A DNA stretch of 64,000 nucleotides, taken from the NCBI GenBank assembly GCA_905220665.1, contig CAJNAR010000010.1:62001-126000 (forward strand). Direction: 5' to 3'. The translations under genes were made by a program, and so were the position numbers. This stretch comes from Albugo candida. Taxonomy: Eukaryota; Oomycota; Peronosporomycetes; Albuginales; Albuginaceae. Below the pieces are notes generated by a model. The model was not told the DNA's origin. It saw nothing but the letters and a program-made list of their open reading frames with translations, and did no database searches. Positions 1-11,717 of the stretch are shown in pieces (within the stretch, counting starts at the first letter, position 1; each line of letters begins with the position of its first letter).

Positions 1-270
1 GCCATGATAATTCTGAAAGAAGGTGGCGGCACGGGTAGGCGCATTCGGGCAGGTTTTCTCCAACCAGTCAATGAATTCGCGCTTAAAATAGACGTAGACT
101 TCGCGCTTTCCAGCCATAGAATTGGCCAGACGGTGAAATAGCCTGGGTAGCGCGGGCTTGTATGTGCTCTCTTCCTTCGGGCTTACACAGTCGGGTGTTT
201 TTGACTGCGCTACTGCCGCGGCATTCTCGCTAGCACGATTTTTCTTTTCTCCCCATATTTTCGATTTTTC
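1..270 (-). CDS. Partial open frame running off the left edge
   Basis: An open frame on the minus strand runs from about 270 to the window edge. The first in-frame Met is at 117 and begins MAGKREVYVYFKREF. The residues upstream of that Met are also open and read as protein-like, so the true start may lie further upstream, at an unseen exon. I do not recognise the family. The window cuts the 3' part, so neither length nor function can be judged. It sits next to transposon relics and could itself be part of one. Confidence 0.35.
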
Positions 271-1104
271 GATCTGTCTAGAAATCTAACTTATATCAAC
301 AGAGCTTTCTATCCAAACAGGGTGTTCTAAATGGTAGAATCCGTTTAAATAAAAGCGCAATCTAATTCTAGATCGTAAATCTGATATACAAGAGAAGGTC
401 GGTTACTGTTCAATATATATAGTCCTAAACTGGTAGTAGTAATCTATGAATTTTTGATTCAGGTCTTCTTAAGAAAACGCCATTAGAATTTCTGCCGAAG
501 CTGTGCATTTGTTGTTGAGTTGCTTAGTTGACTGGCAGGACGTTTCTACATCCTTCTAAAAAGGTCACTTGTTGCCGCTAGATATAAACGACATGAGCTC
601 TTTACACATCGTTCTCCGACAGAAAGGGTTAAGCAGTAAATCAAAATCCACGAGAAAGCGCCAGAAATTGGATTGTAATTGCTCCACGTGCAGTGAGAAC
701 GATGATCATCCAGAATTTACAGAAAATCGAGAAACTTGCACGATAGTCGTGTGTGGTTTGTCCAACCTACGCGTAATAAAAGTTGGTGCGAGGGGACAGA
801 ACGAGCACTTCGTAGTAATGCATTCTTGAATGTCATGAAGAATGAGCTTGAGAACGAAGAGTTTATCATTCTCTGCTGTGCAGGAATTTTACAAATGCGA
901 TCTTTGAAGGCTAAATTATAAGAATCAGATTTCTGATGGCAGTAATGTTTGGTCCGATGCCTGGTCTATATTAAATCAGATAACATACATTTTTGAAATG
1001 TTTATTACGTCTATTCGAATAACTCATACGAAAAGAAAAGAAATCACATTCGCTTGAGCGTTTTCAACGCCAGTATTATCCTTTTTCTTTTGGATTTTTC
1101 TAAG
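271..1104. other. AT-rich stretch, no gene seen
   Basis: No reading frame here shows family motifs or a plausible spliced structure. The short frames at 569-829 and 736-921 overlap each other in different frames and carry no recognisable domain. I see no RNA gene. Confidence 0.5.
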
Positions 1105-1154
1105 GGAACCGGTATAGCCCCCCATTCGGTATCACTCCCCCTTGATTAAATTAG

Positions 1155-1172
1155 GGAACCGGTATCGCCACA
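1155..1172 (+). repeat. Left terminal inverted repeat, MULE-like copy A
   Basis: GGAACCGGTATCGCCACA is the exact reverse complement of 3329-3346. A related motif sits 50 bp outside it at 1105-1119, so the motif is tandemly repeated near the end, as also seen in the second copy. Confidence 0.8.
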
Positions 1173-3328
1173 TCCGATAAATCAAATTACAGATTTTTTT
1201 TGTTAATTTTGGGTTGTGGACATAAGCGCCTGTTGTGACTTTGCTTGCAGGCCCCACATCTTCCTTTTCGCAGTTCCTGCCCCTTTCTTTAAATATACTC
1301 AAATGCGACCAAATCTCGTTTGGTACTCGTTGACCCTTTCGGCCGTCCACGTGAGGTCACTCTGGCCGGACCATTTATCCCTGGGCTTGAAGCTGATTCA
1401 AGGCAATTTAGATGCTGCTTAAGGAGGCGCTGGCTGTGTGGATGCAAGACCGAATAACGCTCTTGCAATCTTTTGATAATGTCCGAAAAGCTTGGTTTTC
1501 CTGAAGTGGCATTGCAGGATGCAGTGTGGGATGTATAGTCTTGTGAAGCCAACAGTGCTGGTAAAAATGAGCTCCATCCAAGATTGACCCAATCTTTTGA
1601 AGCTGTCTGATTACATGCGATCACGGCAATCCTTTAGTGCTCATAAATGTTCGAGTGCATTTTTCATCGTTATCCATCGATAGTGCCTTTTGGTACTGCT
1701 TGAAGACCTGCAGAAACAAATTAGGGTCAGTTCATAGCTCGCCAGTACTGTACACAGCAGTATGTCTAGACTAGTGTCACATACTTCATTCAATGTGTAA
1801 TGTGACTTCTTTCTATTCACAGTTCTCCTGAAGGTTCCACTAAGGAGGATGACAATGTTTAAAGAATCGTATGCAACTTTTAGACTTATTCCCTGGCCCT
1901 GCGGTTGAGCTGCGAGAAACGATTTCTTATAAAACTGTTTCCAAATCCCCTGTTGAAACTGCGATCTTATTTTTCAAGGTTACATGCTCGCCTTCAATGC
2001 GCGATGTAGCTACATGCCCAAAATGCTTTTTTTTTGTCCAAGCAGGGATGAAGTCCTTCTTGTGTGGAATCCATGTTGATTGTAAAATACGCATATCCAG
2101 TCTATTGGTAGCATCTTTTAGGAGCACACAATTCTCTTCGAATTCCCGTTCATTGCAGAGCAGTACAATCCCTGCCACTTTGAGGATTTTTTTTTTCGTT
2201 TTCGTCTTTTGGTAAGTGCTTTTTAGCATTTGCCAGGACATTTTTACCAATATGCCATATGCAAAGCAGATTCTTCGCTCCAGGTAGAACTAATGAGATT
2301 GAGTCATTTAATGACAATATCTATTCTGTGACAATAACAATTGCCCCAGCGATTCTATCTTGAAAAAGAATTTGCCCAAGTGCCCAAATGTAATCATCTT
2401 CTGATTCGTATCACAATAACATGAAACAAAGGGAATATGACTGATTTGTGCTTGCCACAACCATGACATCGAGCAATGGCATTTGAAACGTGAAGATTTT
2501 GTATGCTTTTAGTTGATGTTGGACAAAGCTTGATTGCAAAGCACTCTACTCGTCTGTTAGTTGTGTATGTCGAATCTACTATAAGAACTCCTATAGAAGA
2601 AAAATCGTTGTCTGTCGAGACGCAAGGCTTGCATGCAATTAGGAGGCGCATTAATTGACCCAATGTGGGGTCCGATCAAGCTCATGACCAATGGCTCTTT
2701 CCTTTAATGTGTACAGCAATGCTTCAAGAGGGCTACGACCAAGGAGAAATCCCGCTCGTTCACCTTTTTTAAATATGGAAATGTCTTGCACGGTGGCACG
2801 AAAAGCAGAATCAGACCGCTTCATCGTACGAAACATTAAGCGAGGAGATTTTCCACCTTTTGTGAAGTCCGGAATTTGATGCTTCTACACCTGGTTCGAT
2901 ACCCTGGCTTCTTGGAATTCTGCAAGATTTTCGGCTGCCTCATGATTGTGAGTTGCAACGACTGCAATCACTTTCAATTCTTGCACAGGATATTGATTCC
3001 GTTGGCGCTGTATGGTGACTAGCCATGGGCAAATCAGAAGCCGCGTCGATGTTTGGCGGATTCTTGTGACTTGTTTTTGTACCGACCATCCTGGACGCAA
3101 GCAAGCGACACCTTCCTAGGATTTCCCTACTTGTTGGCCTTCATGCGAGATTTCTTTGTGGAATATTCTTCTTACCGCGCAAAGATTTGTACTGCCTCTT
3201 CTGCTTTTTCATAGGTCTCATAGGTGTGTTTCGGAGGTGGAGCAAGTGGCATAGTGAGGACAGAGTGTTCACGTTAGGGTAGTTACAGCAATGTATCTAG
3301 GTGCACAGCGAGTTTGAAAGTAATGGAG

Positions 3329-3346
3329 TGTGGCGATACCGGTTCC
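3329..3346 (+). repeat. Right terminal inverted repeat, MULE-like copy A
   Basis: TGTGGCGATACCGGTTCC is the exact reverse complement of 1155-1172. Only one copy of the motif is seen at this end, against at least four in the second element. Confidence 0.8.
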
Positions 3347-3349
3347 TGG

Positions 3350-4640
3350 TAGAAAGGAGTAGTGAGATATTTTCTCCATATTCTTCATCATATAGTCGAA
3401 TATGGAGTCTTGGATATATATGGACGAGATGCTCACTCCTTTGTGATAAGAGTGACGAGCTGCCCCCGTACATCTTTTTTATTTCATCCTGATTCGATTG
3501 GCGGAAAGCTGCGCAGCTTCGTCCAAGTTAGCTTGATCTTGACATCCATCTCTTCCTAAGGAGGACTCCTTTTTTTGCACCTACTGTGATAAACGCTCTA
3601 TCCGCTTCTTCCAATTCTCCCAGTCTATTCCAGGATGAGAGAGAACAAGAAGCTTTTCCGAGATACGACCTTTCTCCTCCTCAATCGCTTCTTTGATTTT
3701 TGAATAGTCTTATAATGATACGGGACATTTCTTGTAACCACGACCTTGAAATGAGATAGATTTTCGAACTGGACAATGTGAATCAGATAATCACCCGTGT
3801 GGGAGAGGGCGATGAAACACCTCCACTCAATTAGAACATGAGACATCAAAGACTATCATGGCACTTTTTACAGAAAATATAGTGGAATCCTTGTAAATTG
3901 ACTGGAAAAGAGGTTGCGACAAAAGGATGCACTCCAGTCTTCTTTTGCTTGCTTGAGGGACAGTAAATACACTTGCTTCAGGATGTGTTGACGCCTAGCA
4001 TCCAGAACACCCACGCTGGGAAGCCAATCTTACAGAAGAGTCGACTTGGCGCGTGTCTATATACACCAGTGGAGTAATCCAAACTAGAACAGAAGGTTGT
4101 GTTAAGATCACCACAAACGGTGTGCGTTGCGCCTTGTTCAAAATATCCCGTTGGAAGCTATTCGATAAAAGTTTTACTCCCTTCTGAATTCCCCGGAGCA
4201 TAAACGCTGTGTATATAGACGTGATCTTCAAGTATCTCCAAACGTGCAACCAAATATTGGTATTGCACGGAGACCTTGTCAAGAGCTTGTGCAGATAGAT
4301 AGACGGGAAAACCGCGGCGAATAAATGGCATATTACACCGTTTAATCTTGCTAGATTGGAATGGGAGTGAGAACTATTTGAATCACTGACAAAAGATGAT
4401 TTTTGGATGTGGATTTTGAGTGACAATGAAAAGTCTCCAGGTGTTGACGGTCGCGAAAACGAGCTTCTTGTACGCAACAAATGACGCATTTCGATAGTAT
4501 CTGGTGTATCAAAAGATGAACATTCATTTGATTCCACTCATATCAACGGAAAGAATAGTTTTGCTGTTCTATGATATATTATCCGATGAGCTTCCCTTAA
4601 TAATGAGCGGAGAGAGCTCCAGCGACTAGTTGTTACTCCC
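3350..4640 (-). mobile_element. Non-LTR retrotransposon (LINE) relic, endonuclease part
   Basis: Minus-strand reading between about 4560 and 3850 resembles the start of a LINE ORF2. It has a start-like segment with MSGIK, a stretch matching the early endonuclease core, then VYIHSVYAPGNSE and CGDLNTT. The latter two are recognisable as APE-type endonuclease motifs (the VYAP and GD.N blocks). Several stops and frame changes interrupt it, so it is not functional. No convincing reverse transcriptase follows toward 3350, where only short frames remain. The call is based on motif order, not on a database search. Confidence 0.55.
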
Positions 4641-6650
4641 CTTCCACCTTTATCAGTTGAAAAATGGAGTTATCCTCAAGAAGGTATAGTGTCGATAATT
4701 CGAGAACAATCAAGTCGCACATGAGTGGGGCTGACCCAGTGGAGTCAGATCATTAGACGAGGTAGAGCATTCCCAATGAAGAGTGGACGATCTTACGCAT
4801 CTTCAATGATGCGTAGGAATCTAAATGAGCGTTCTATCAGTAATGTATTGGATCCAGTGGTCACTTGTAGCACGTTTTCAATCTTCGAAGAATCTTTTTA
4901 CCAGTTCGCGACTGTCTCGCGCATTTCCACCGGTTATCTAGGTAATGTTCCACCTATTTTCTTCCAGCATTTGTTTATAAATAATGCGAAAGATGGGTAT
5001 GAAGCTTCAAGAACACGATTAACTTTGTTTCCCTTCAATGGTTCGGCCAACCTGTTTTTTTGACGAAATATCTCATCATTGGAGGTAAAGTACAGGTGTT
5101 TCCGCTTAGAGATTGAAACTTCATACGTAGGAGAATGCACGCTTCGATGAAAGACAGTGACGGCGAGACGTCTTCGATTAGAAAGACTGCCATCTACCCA
5201 ACTCGGGTAGGACGATCGTCGTTTCCGATTTCGTGTGTCTGAAAAAATGAGAAACCTTCTTTGATTCAGCGGTGGATGGGACGATGTGATATCGTCTTCC
5301 ATTCTCTGAGTGGATTACTACATCGATTTTGGCGTAGGTCTTCCAGCATTTAGGGTGGAATTTTACTACCCAAGATTTTATAACTATCGACCGATCGAAT
5401 TTGTTTGTAATTTGACAAATCAGCCTCTGAATAGAATATTGGTGATCAGGATCCACATTTGGCGGTTCGTGCTGTCCATTGTTTCAGGAAAGTATTGCTT
5501 CCATCAAAACTGAGGATCTGAGTCAGCGAATAAGTAGTAGAACGCCTGTCTCCTCCAGGAATACTGCCCGACGAAGTAGAATAGTCGTTGCCTTTCATGA
5601 AAGTGTCTTTAATACTGTTCGTAGGCCTTTGAGCTTATTTTTCTGATTGGTCTTATCGGTTTTTATATGTGGAATTCCGGAGTTGTCCCCGGGAGCTAAG
5701 CAGTAAAAAAAGATTAGAGCTCCTCTCCACCAGCAAGATAGTTTCTCACCTCGATACTTATCGGTTTACAGACTTTTACTGACACAAGCAGCAGTATTGT
5801 TGCGGATGTAGAGTGAAAAAAAACTTCAAGTGGGTATCGCTATGCTCTATGAAGCCACTGGTTCACGATAATGAGCATAGATTATGTCACATCCTTACGA
5901 TACAACGCTGATGTGTTGCTTGATGGACAAAGGTCCGGTCAATGCCGCGAATTTTCAGGAAATAACGGAACCCGAGAATATCGTCTTCTCGGAACGAATG
6001 CTGGTTGCCCAGTACTATACCTTTTCGTTTACCAGCTTCTGATATACTTCTTCACTTATGACCAAAAACCGCAAATCACACCCCGGTAACTTAGCCAAAT
6101 GGCGAATTTTTTTGTCAAAAACACCCCTGAGGATCACATTGCCATGATCGTGAGCAAAGAAACGTAGCATTTGGGCCGGTGGTGTCCGCACTATATGTTC
6201 ACCCGTTGTAGGACGATTGCATACTTGGAATTGCATACTTGGACACGGGTCTCAAAACGGTTCTGCTGCTTCCGAACTAGCAGATAGAACCTCTCAACTC
6301 GGCCGTCCATCCTCAAGACTTTTTCGATAGCACGGAGATCCGCTGCTAACTGTTCAGGCATTTCGGCAGTAGAATTGGGCCTTCGTCGAGCTGTATCCTT
6401 TCGGATCTCCTCTTTCCCCTGCAAGATATCAGGGAGACTTGGCCGATTACCGGTTTTCTTGGCTTGCTCGACCGATTGCGAAGGTGATGACGACAACGTA
6501 TCATCCACCTCCATTGTCGTCCCATGGGCAGGAATCGGGATGGGAGAGAGAGGTGTTTCATCCTCATCAAAAGTCACACCCTGCCACGTATCGTACGATA
6601 CACATCTGGTACATTGTACCATTAATGAATCAATTGTACCACTCACAAGG
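4641..6650. other. Degenerate sequence, possibly the 5' part of the LINE relic
   Basis: Minus-strand frames at 6191-6646 (151 aa, acidic and Ser/Pro-rich), 6015-6236, 5178-5456 and 4934-5302 lie upstream of the endonuclease relic in the same orientation. They could be remains of a LINE ORF1. I recognise no domain in them, and the order alone is weak evidence. No host gene is supported here. Confidence 0.3.
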
Positions 6651-6881
6651 ATAGGGTTTTGTGAGCAAAGTGCAACCTCTCAGCCTTTTTCATTCTTTTG
6701 TTGTTTCATGTGTGAAGGGTAAGCTCTAAATCAGCCCCGTTGCCGAGAAAAAGGCAAAAAACGATTTGTGATTAAAAACGAGAAATAGTAGAGCAGGACA
6801 GTTGTTGGATTTCAGATAAAATGATTAAATCACAGAAGCTTGGTGGCGGATGACTTCGCGTTCTTCGGAATCTATGCTCCG

Positions 6882-6902
6882 CCAACCCTAAACCCTGAAC
6901 CC
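6882..6902 (+). repeat. Short telomere-like repeat
   Basis: About two and a half units of the CCCTAAA type, one diverged: CCAACCCTAAACCCTGAACC with one further C. TTTAGGG is a common telomere unit in plants and stramenopiles. The run is short enough to be chance or a repair scar. Confidence 0.35.
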
Positions 6903-6984
6903 AAGCTTATCTAAAGTCGGACAGCACGCAAATGTGCAAATGATGCATCCGTGACTTGTAGTTTGTATTAGCATACGCATATAT

Positions 6985-9409
6985 GGCGATGACTTTTTAT
7001 TTTAGAAGCAACACCTTGTATCACTTTGTTTCTTCGCTTATACCCAGGATCAGTGCTTGCTCTGCATGGCGCACAAGTGCCTTCTTTTTGGTATCCCACC
7101 AAGCCCAACACGGGGACGCAAACCCAACGATACCCTGTAAACTTGGTGCCCTTCCGGTGAGTACTTCAATCGGCGACGCACGCTTCAAATTTACAGGAGT
7201 CGGACTGCAGTTGATTATGTAAGCAGCGTGCTCTGAATCTTCGCTATAGTACGTCAGCGCTAGACCTGCACCAAAGATCATGGATAGCACCATGTTGAAG
7301 ACGGTGCAGTTCATGCGTTAAGCTTTCCCGTTAGATTGTGGAGTACCCGTTTCTGTTACTTGACGTCGCACATCTATCTGTTTGTAGAAGAGACTCACCA
7401 CTTCATCCTCGCCTCCACCTTCAGTGCGCAGGACGTGGATGCGGCAATTAATTTCGTTCTAAGACCACGCCAAAAATGCTCGAACATCTTGGCCGCAGCA
7501 TTTTTCTGCCGTGCCGCAAATACGTGCACGTAACTTGACTTGTAGTCGATGAATCGATGAACACGACCAAATATCTATTTCCCCGACGGTATTTTGGGGC
7601 GATCGGTCCTTTTAGATCACTACAGATCACAGCCCTGATGCGTTCCGTTGGTACATTTGCACCCGAGTCCTTCTTGGGCTGTTTAGTTCTGCTTTCCTTC
7701 GCTTCAGCGCACTTGAGACATTTTGCACGCACTTGATCAGTAATTTCGATACCGTAATGAGGATCTTTGTCCGTACGCTCCACGGTATCGTAAGCTATGT
7801 TTCCGAGACGAAGATGAAAATGGTGCAGCGATCCCTCCTGTACATCTGTTTTTGGTCTCGTATCTTGAACGTCCTGTCATCACAATCTCGTTAAGTCGTT
7901 TTGGCGTCATTTGCGACGTACTCGGAATCAAACCTGCCACAAATAAGCCATACTCAGTTCGTAAATCGAACAGGAGATTTTTGCCCAATTGCATGCACAT
8001 CACATCGCCTTCCGTAGTCAGTGAACACCCTTTATCAGACAACTTGCCCATGCATATGAGGTTCCTAGCCAACTTGGGCGCGTAGTATACTTCGGTAAGC
8101 GTGATCTAGGTCTTTATACCTTTCTCAATACCATGTAGGACCATAGATCCTCGTTTCGTCACCTTGAGTACGTAGGAGTTCATCATTATCATCACATCAC
8201 AAGGAATCGTGAAGCATGTCAGGGTATTGTACGAGATGTCTTCTTGCCCCACTGTCAACCACCAACATATTCGAATCCCCTTCGGTGAAATCAAAAACGT
8301 ATCTAGGTGTGGACTCCTTCATTCGCTGACGCTCCGGGCTCTCGCATGAAGTCAATACAAGATTGGCTTTCCAACGGCCATCGTCTCTTTTCGGTTCGTG
8401 GTGTTTTCTCGCCAGATATCCTCGCTTGCCGTAGTTGAAACACTTTCGGTCTTCACCTTGGGAGTGACCTGACCCTTGCCATGTCCCACTGCAATGACTA
8501 TGCCCTTGGTCATTTTCATTACCATTTTCCATCGTCTTCAGTCTCTTGCGCCCATGCGATGAGCTCTTGTTCCTGTGTGAGGTAGTCCGTGCGACTCGGT
8601 TGGTATCGCAGTATCGCAATTTTGAGGTGCGGCGCCGCGTACTTCTGAATATTTTCAACGACGAGTCGTTCGTGTTACTCGCTTTCTTGACACAATGCGA
8701 TCAGATTTCAGATATGCTGGTTCCTCGAAAGTGACTTGTCTTTTTCACTGACAAACAATGCAGCGGCCTGTTGGTGCGTAAACTTCACCTTGAACGCTTC
8801 GTACAGCTGGTCGAGTGCGTGATACAGCGTCGGGTTGACCGCCCACCATTTCCTCACGTTGGATTGAAAATACGCTCCAGCCACACTGTCTGGTGTCATG
8901 TATTCTCACAGCTTGTTCACTCCAAGGTGTTCTCCCCAAGCAAATTGACTTTGAATTTCGGCCATCTCCATCGCTTCGAGGAATGTGTACCCACACTGCT
9001 TGAAACCTGTGCCGAGACTTGCATACTGCTCTTCTCCTGTGAACTTATTTAGCATGAACTTGGGAATCTTGATGGCTCCCGTGGTGCCAAGCCAAGCGAT
9101 CTATCGACCGAGTGTCTTCCAATAGGCGTGTTCTCTGCTCGACCCTTATATACACTTTTTTGCTCCAAATCCACTGTCACCAAGCTCATTCAGTGTGAGT
9201 CCTCCACCAAGATCAGACGCTACACGACCCATCGTGGTCGGTCGTTGACCTCGTGGTGCTGTATGAGGAACCCCCGCTGGTAGAGAAGACGACTCCGGAG
9301 AGCTTCCAAAACCGCTGCTCCCATTTTGCCGAGACTCGATTTTACCGAAACCGCTGTCGATCTTCTCCAGCATATTGAGCATTCTCGCAAGAGATGGAGC
9401 CTGGTCCAC
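6985..9409 (-). mobile_element. Ty1/copia retrotransposon relic, gag to integrase
   Basis: Minus-strand pieces follow copia order. A gag-like start (MDQAPSLARMLNML at 9409) is followed by gag body frames at 8197-8899 with a zinc knuckle decayed to CFNYGKRGYLARKHHE (one Cys and the His replaced). A pre-integrase region lies at 7737-8072, the integrase core at 7448-7783 (SDLKGP plus YLVVFID) and the integrase end at 7021-7314 (ASPIEVLTG). Frameshifts separate all parts. No reverse transcriptase, RNase H or LTR is visible beyond 6985, so the element is truncated at its 3' end. Confidence 0.75.
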
Positions 9410-11717
9410 TGGAGGCGCTATATCTTCACTCTTTTATTCGGCATGCCCCATCTGTACTGTGCCTCCTCCTTACATCGCTAGTTGTTCCTGAGCTTTCGTC
9501 ACGCTCTCTTTACCAAGTCTTCGAACTTAGGCTTATAACCTGTTCGCAAACAGTAAGGTCTGGGAGTGTTCACAACAGAGAAAGAGCTCCTGATTATGCA
9601 CACTGCGACCCTCCGCAGAAAATCAGTTTTGCTTCCGCGACTCCTCGCAGTCGATCTGTTTTTTTTTCAAATCTTCACGCTCGTTAGAGTCACTGTCTAA
9701 TCACGGCGGCGGTTACTGTGCACTCGATGCACATGATTTTTGAACAAGACAAACTTGAGTCAAGGAGACTGGTTTGAAGGAGACATGGAAGACGAAGATA
9801 ATGCAATCATGTAGCGAACGTCTTATTGAATCCAAGGAGTTATTCTAGAGTAAGTGGAACACAAACACAGCTGAAATGAAAAATCTGGGGAATAAAAGAT
9901 CTGGAGAATAGGGAAACTGACAGCTTACAAATACCAGAGGCAGACAAGGGAAAAACGTTTGAATTGATGATGTCGAGCAATCTATCGGAGATGCAATTCA
10001 CTCGATCCCTACCCAGCAGTTGTGCAACGGTTATACAAAATCAAGTTGTGTTGCAACTCGTGTTTACCGCAACTGAACAGTTTCTTCTACAACGGCATCA
10101 TAGAAAAATCAATAACTTTGATGCCTATGCTACATTTACAGAACGATAAGACTAGAATTAATAAATAAGTGGTACTTCACAGTATAATAATTTACTCAAG
10201 ACTGGTCAAATCCAATTTGTGCATTAGCTGTCTCTTATGGTGCGGTGTTTGGAAGAAAGCATGTTTGCGTCGCTGAAAGAATAAATGGTTCTCTATGACC
10301 TTCCGAGCGGCATGGATGGAGCCGACAGAATCAGCATAACTTCGAACTTCTGAGAATCTGTCTAGGCCAAAAAGCTTTGGAGAAAATCTATACCGAGCTT
10401 TCCATACCAACCTTGTCTTGTATATACGCTGCTTTATACATTGTCTTGTACTGCTAAACTTGCATGCCAAACACAAAGTAGTACGAAAATGTATCAAGAT
10501 CTGAGTTGATTACCTAGTGATCTCGCGGAGGCTTATAGCTGAAAAGGATTTTAAAGAAAAACACATAAAAATGCGTTCAATTTACGTACGTTTGTGCATT
10601 CAGTATCCTCGTCTCTGAAGAAGCTTTTTTTGTCTCTGCAAAGATTGCCAGCATTATTTCTCACCAACCATTTTCGGCAATATATGAAACATCCTTCTCC
10701 GGCGATAACAAAATAGAAATAGAGTTGCCGATTTTATGAGCATTAAATTCCAAATTTTTCTCGTGTTATGTCGTCAAACTTTCTGGACAAAAACAATGCG
10801 TGAGTACTTTTGAGCAGTTAAATTGGATTAATATCATTGAATAGGGCTTAATGGAGAGGACGAGTAAAGATTTGAATTTTCTTTCTTGTCTTTCAAGCAT
10901 CTCTCCGAATTGACGTACATAGTAGCAGAAAACATACTCCTTTCATAATTTCATTTTTTTAGACAGATGAAAAATTATTTGATCCATTCGTATGTCTACA
11001 GGACAATTGCAGTATAGGCAAATAAATGAAGTCAGACTTGAGTGATATTCACACGGTCAAGGGCTCACGATAGGGTAAGGAAGGTAGTTAAAAAACCAGA
11101 TAAACAGTGCAATGAAATCCTTGACAAAGTATAGGCATATAAATGGGCTTGCAACGTAAGCAAAAGATGATCCGCAAGCGGACTATGTGTCTTGCTATAA
11201 TCTTATAATAACCTTACCATTATGTTTTCTAAGCTTTTCGAATAGGTAAAAACAAATTGAGAAGGTTCGCCACTCATGTATTGCGTATGCAACTCTTAGA
11301 GCTTGCTTTTCTTATCACTTTGTCTCAACCACTGTATATGTCTTTTCAATCGAGTTTGCGGGCTATCTTACTGTCAAGGTGGTTGCCAGCTTCCTAGTTT
11401 GTAACTGTATACTACTAGAATCATACCAACTGACTTCTTTGGATGCCTAGGATGGCTCAAATAAATGTACACACAAAATTGTTTCGTCGCCTCATGTCCA
11501 GAAGTACCGTGTTTTCCAATCAGTCAACGCCACACTAAGCCGGACATAGCCATCCAGCTGAGACTAGGATTCACTGAACTTTTCTATGGTCTTACGCAGT
11601 ACTTCCAGGCTTAATATGCACATCGAAATTACTTGTATTCACATTCATGTAAGAATGGTCAAGCTTTAGACATAGATTTGCTGCACACGATTCGTTATAC
11701 TATCTCGAATTTCTCCA
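9410..11717. other. 2.3 kb without a supported gene
   Basis: The longest frames (9394-9687 plus, 10192-10497 minus) show no domain and no splice-consistent extension. The sequence is AT-rich with no obvious long repeat. The 3' ends of the upstream transposon and the downstream WDR60 gene may extend a little into it. Confidence 0.5.

Larger units (their letters stand above)
1105..3346 (-). mobile_element. MULE-like DNA transposon, degenerate copy A
   Basis: This 2.2-kb element is bounded by an exact 18-bp inverted pair: GGAACCGGTATCGCCACA at 1155-1172 and its reverse complement at 3329-3346. A second, diverged copy of the left motif lies at 1105-1119. Inside, on the minus strand, are pieces of a transposase. 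Around 1290-1400 there is a GRPKGSTSTKRDL segment followed in another frame by a cysteine/histidine-rich cluster, and around 1930-2250 there is a transposase-core remnant. Both are matched by the copy at 33125-35179, where the core is clearer and reads like the MULE transposase domain. The frame is broken many times, so the copy cannot make transposase. Assignment to the Mutator superfamily rests on the core similarity and is fairly firm. Confidence 0.7.
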
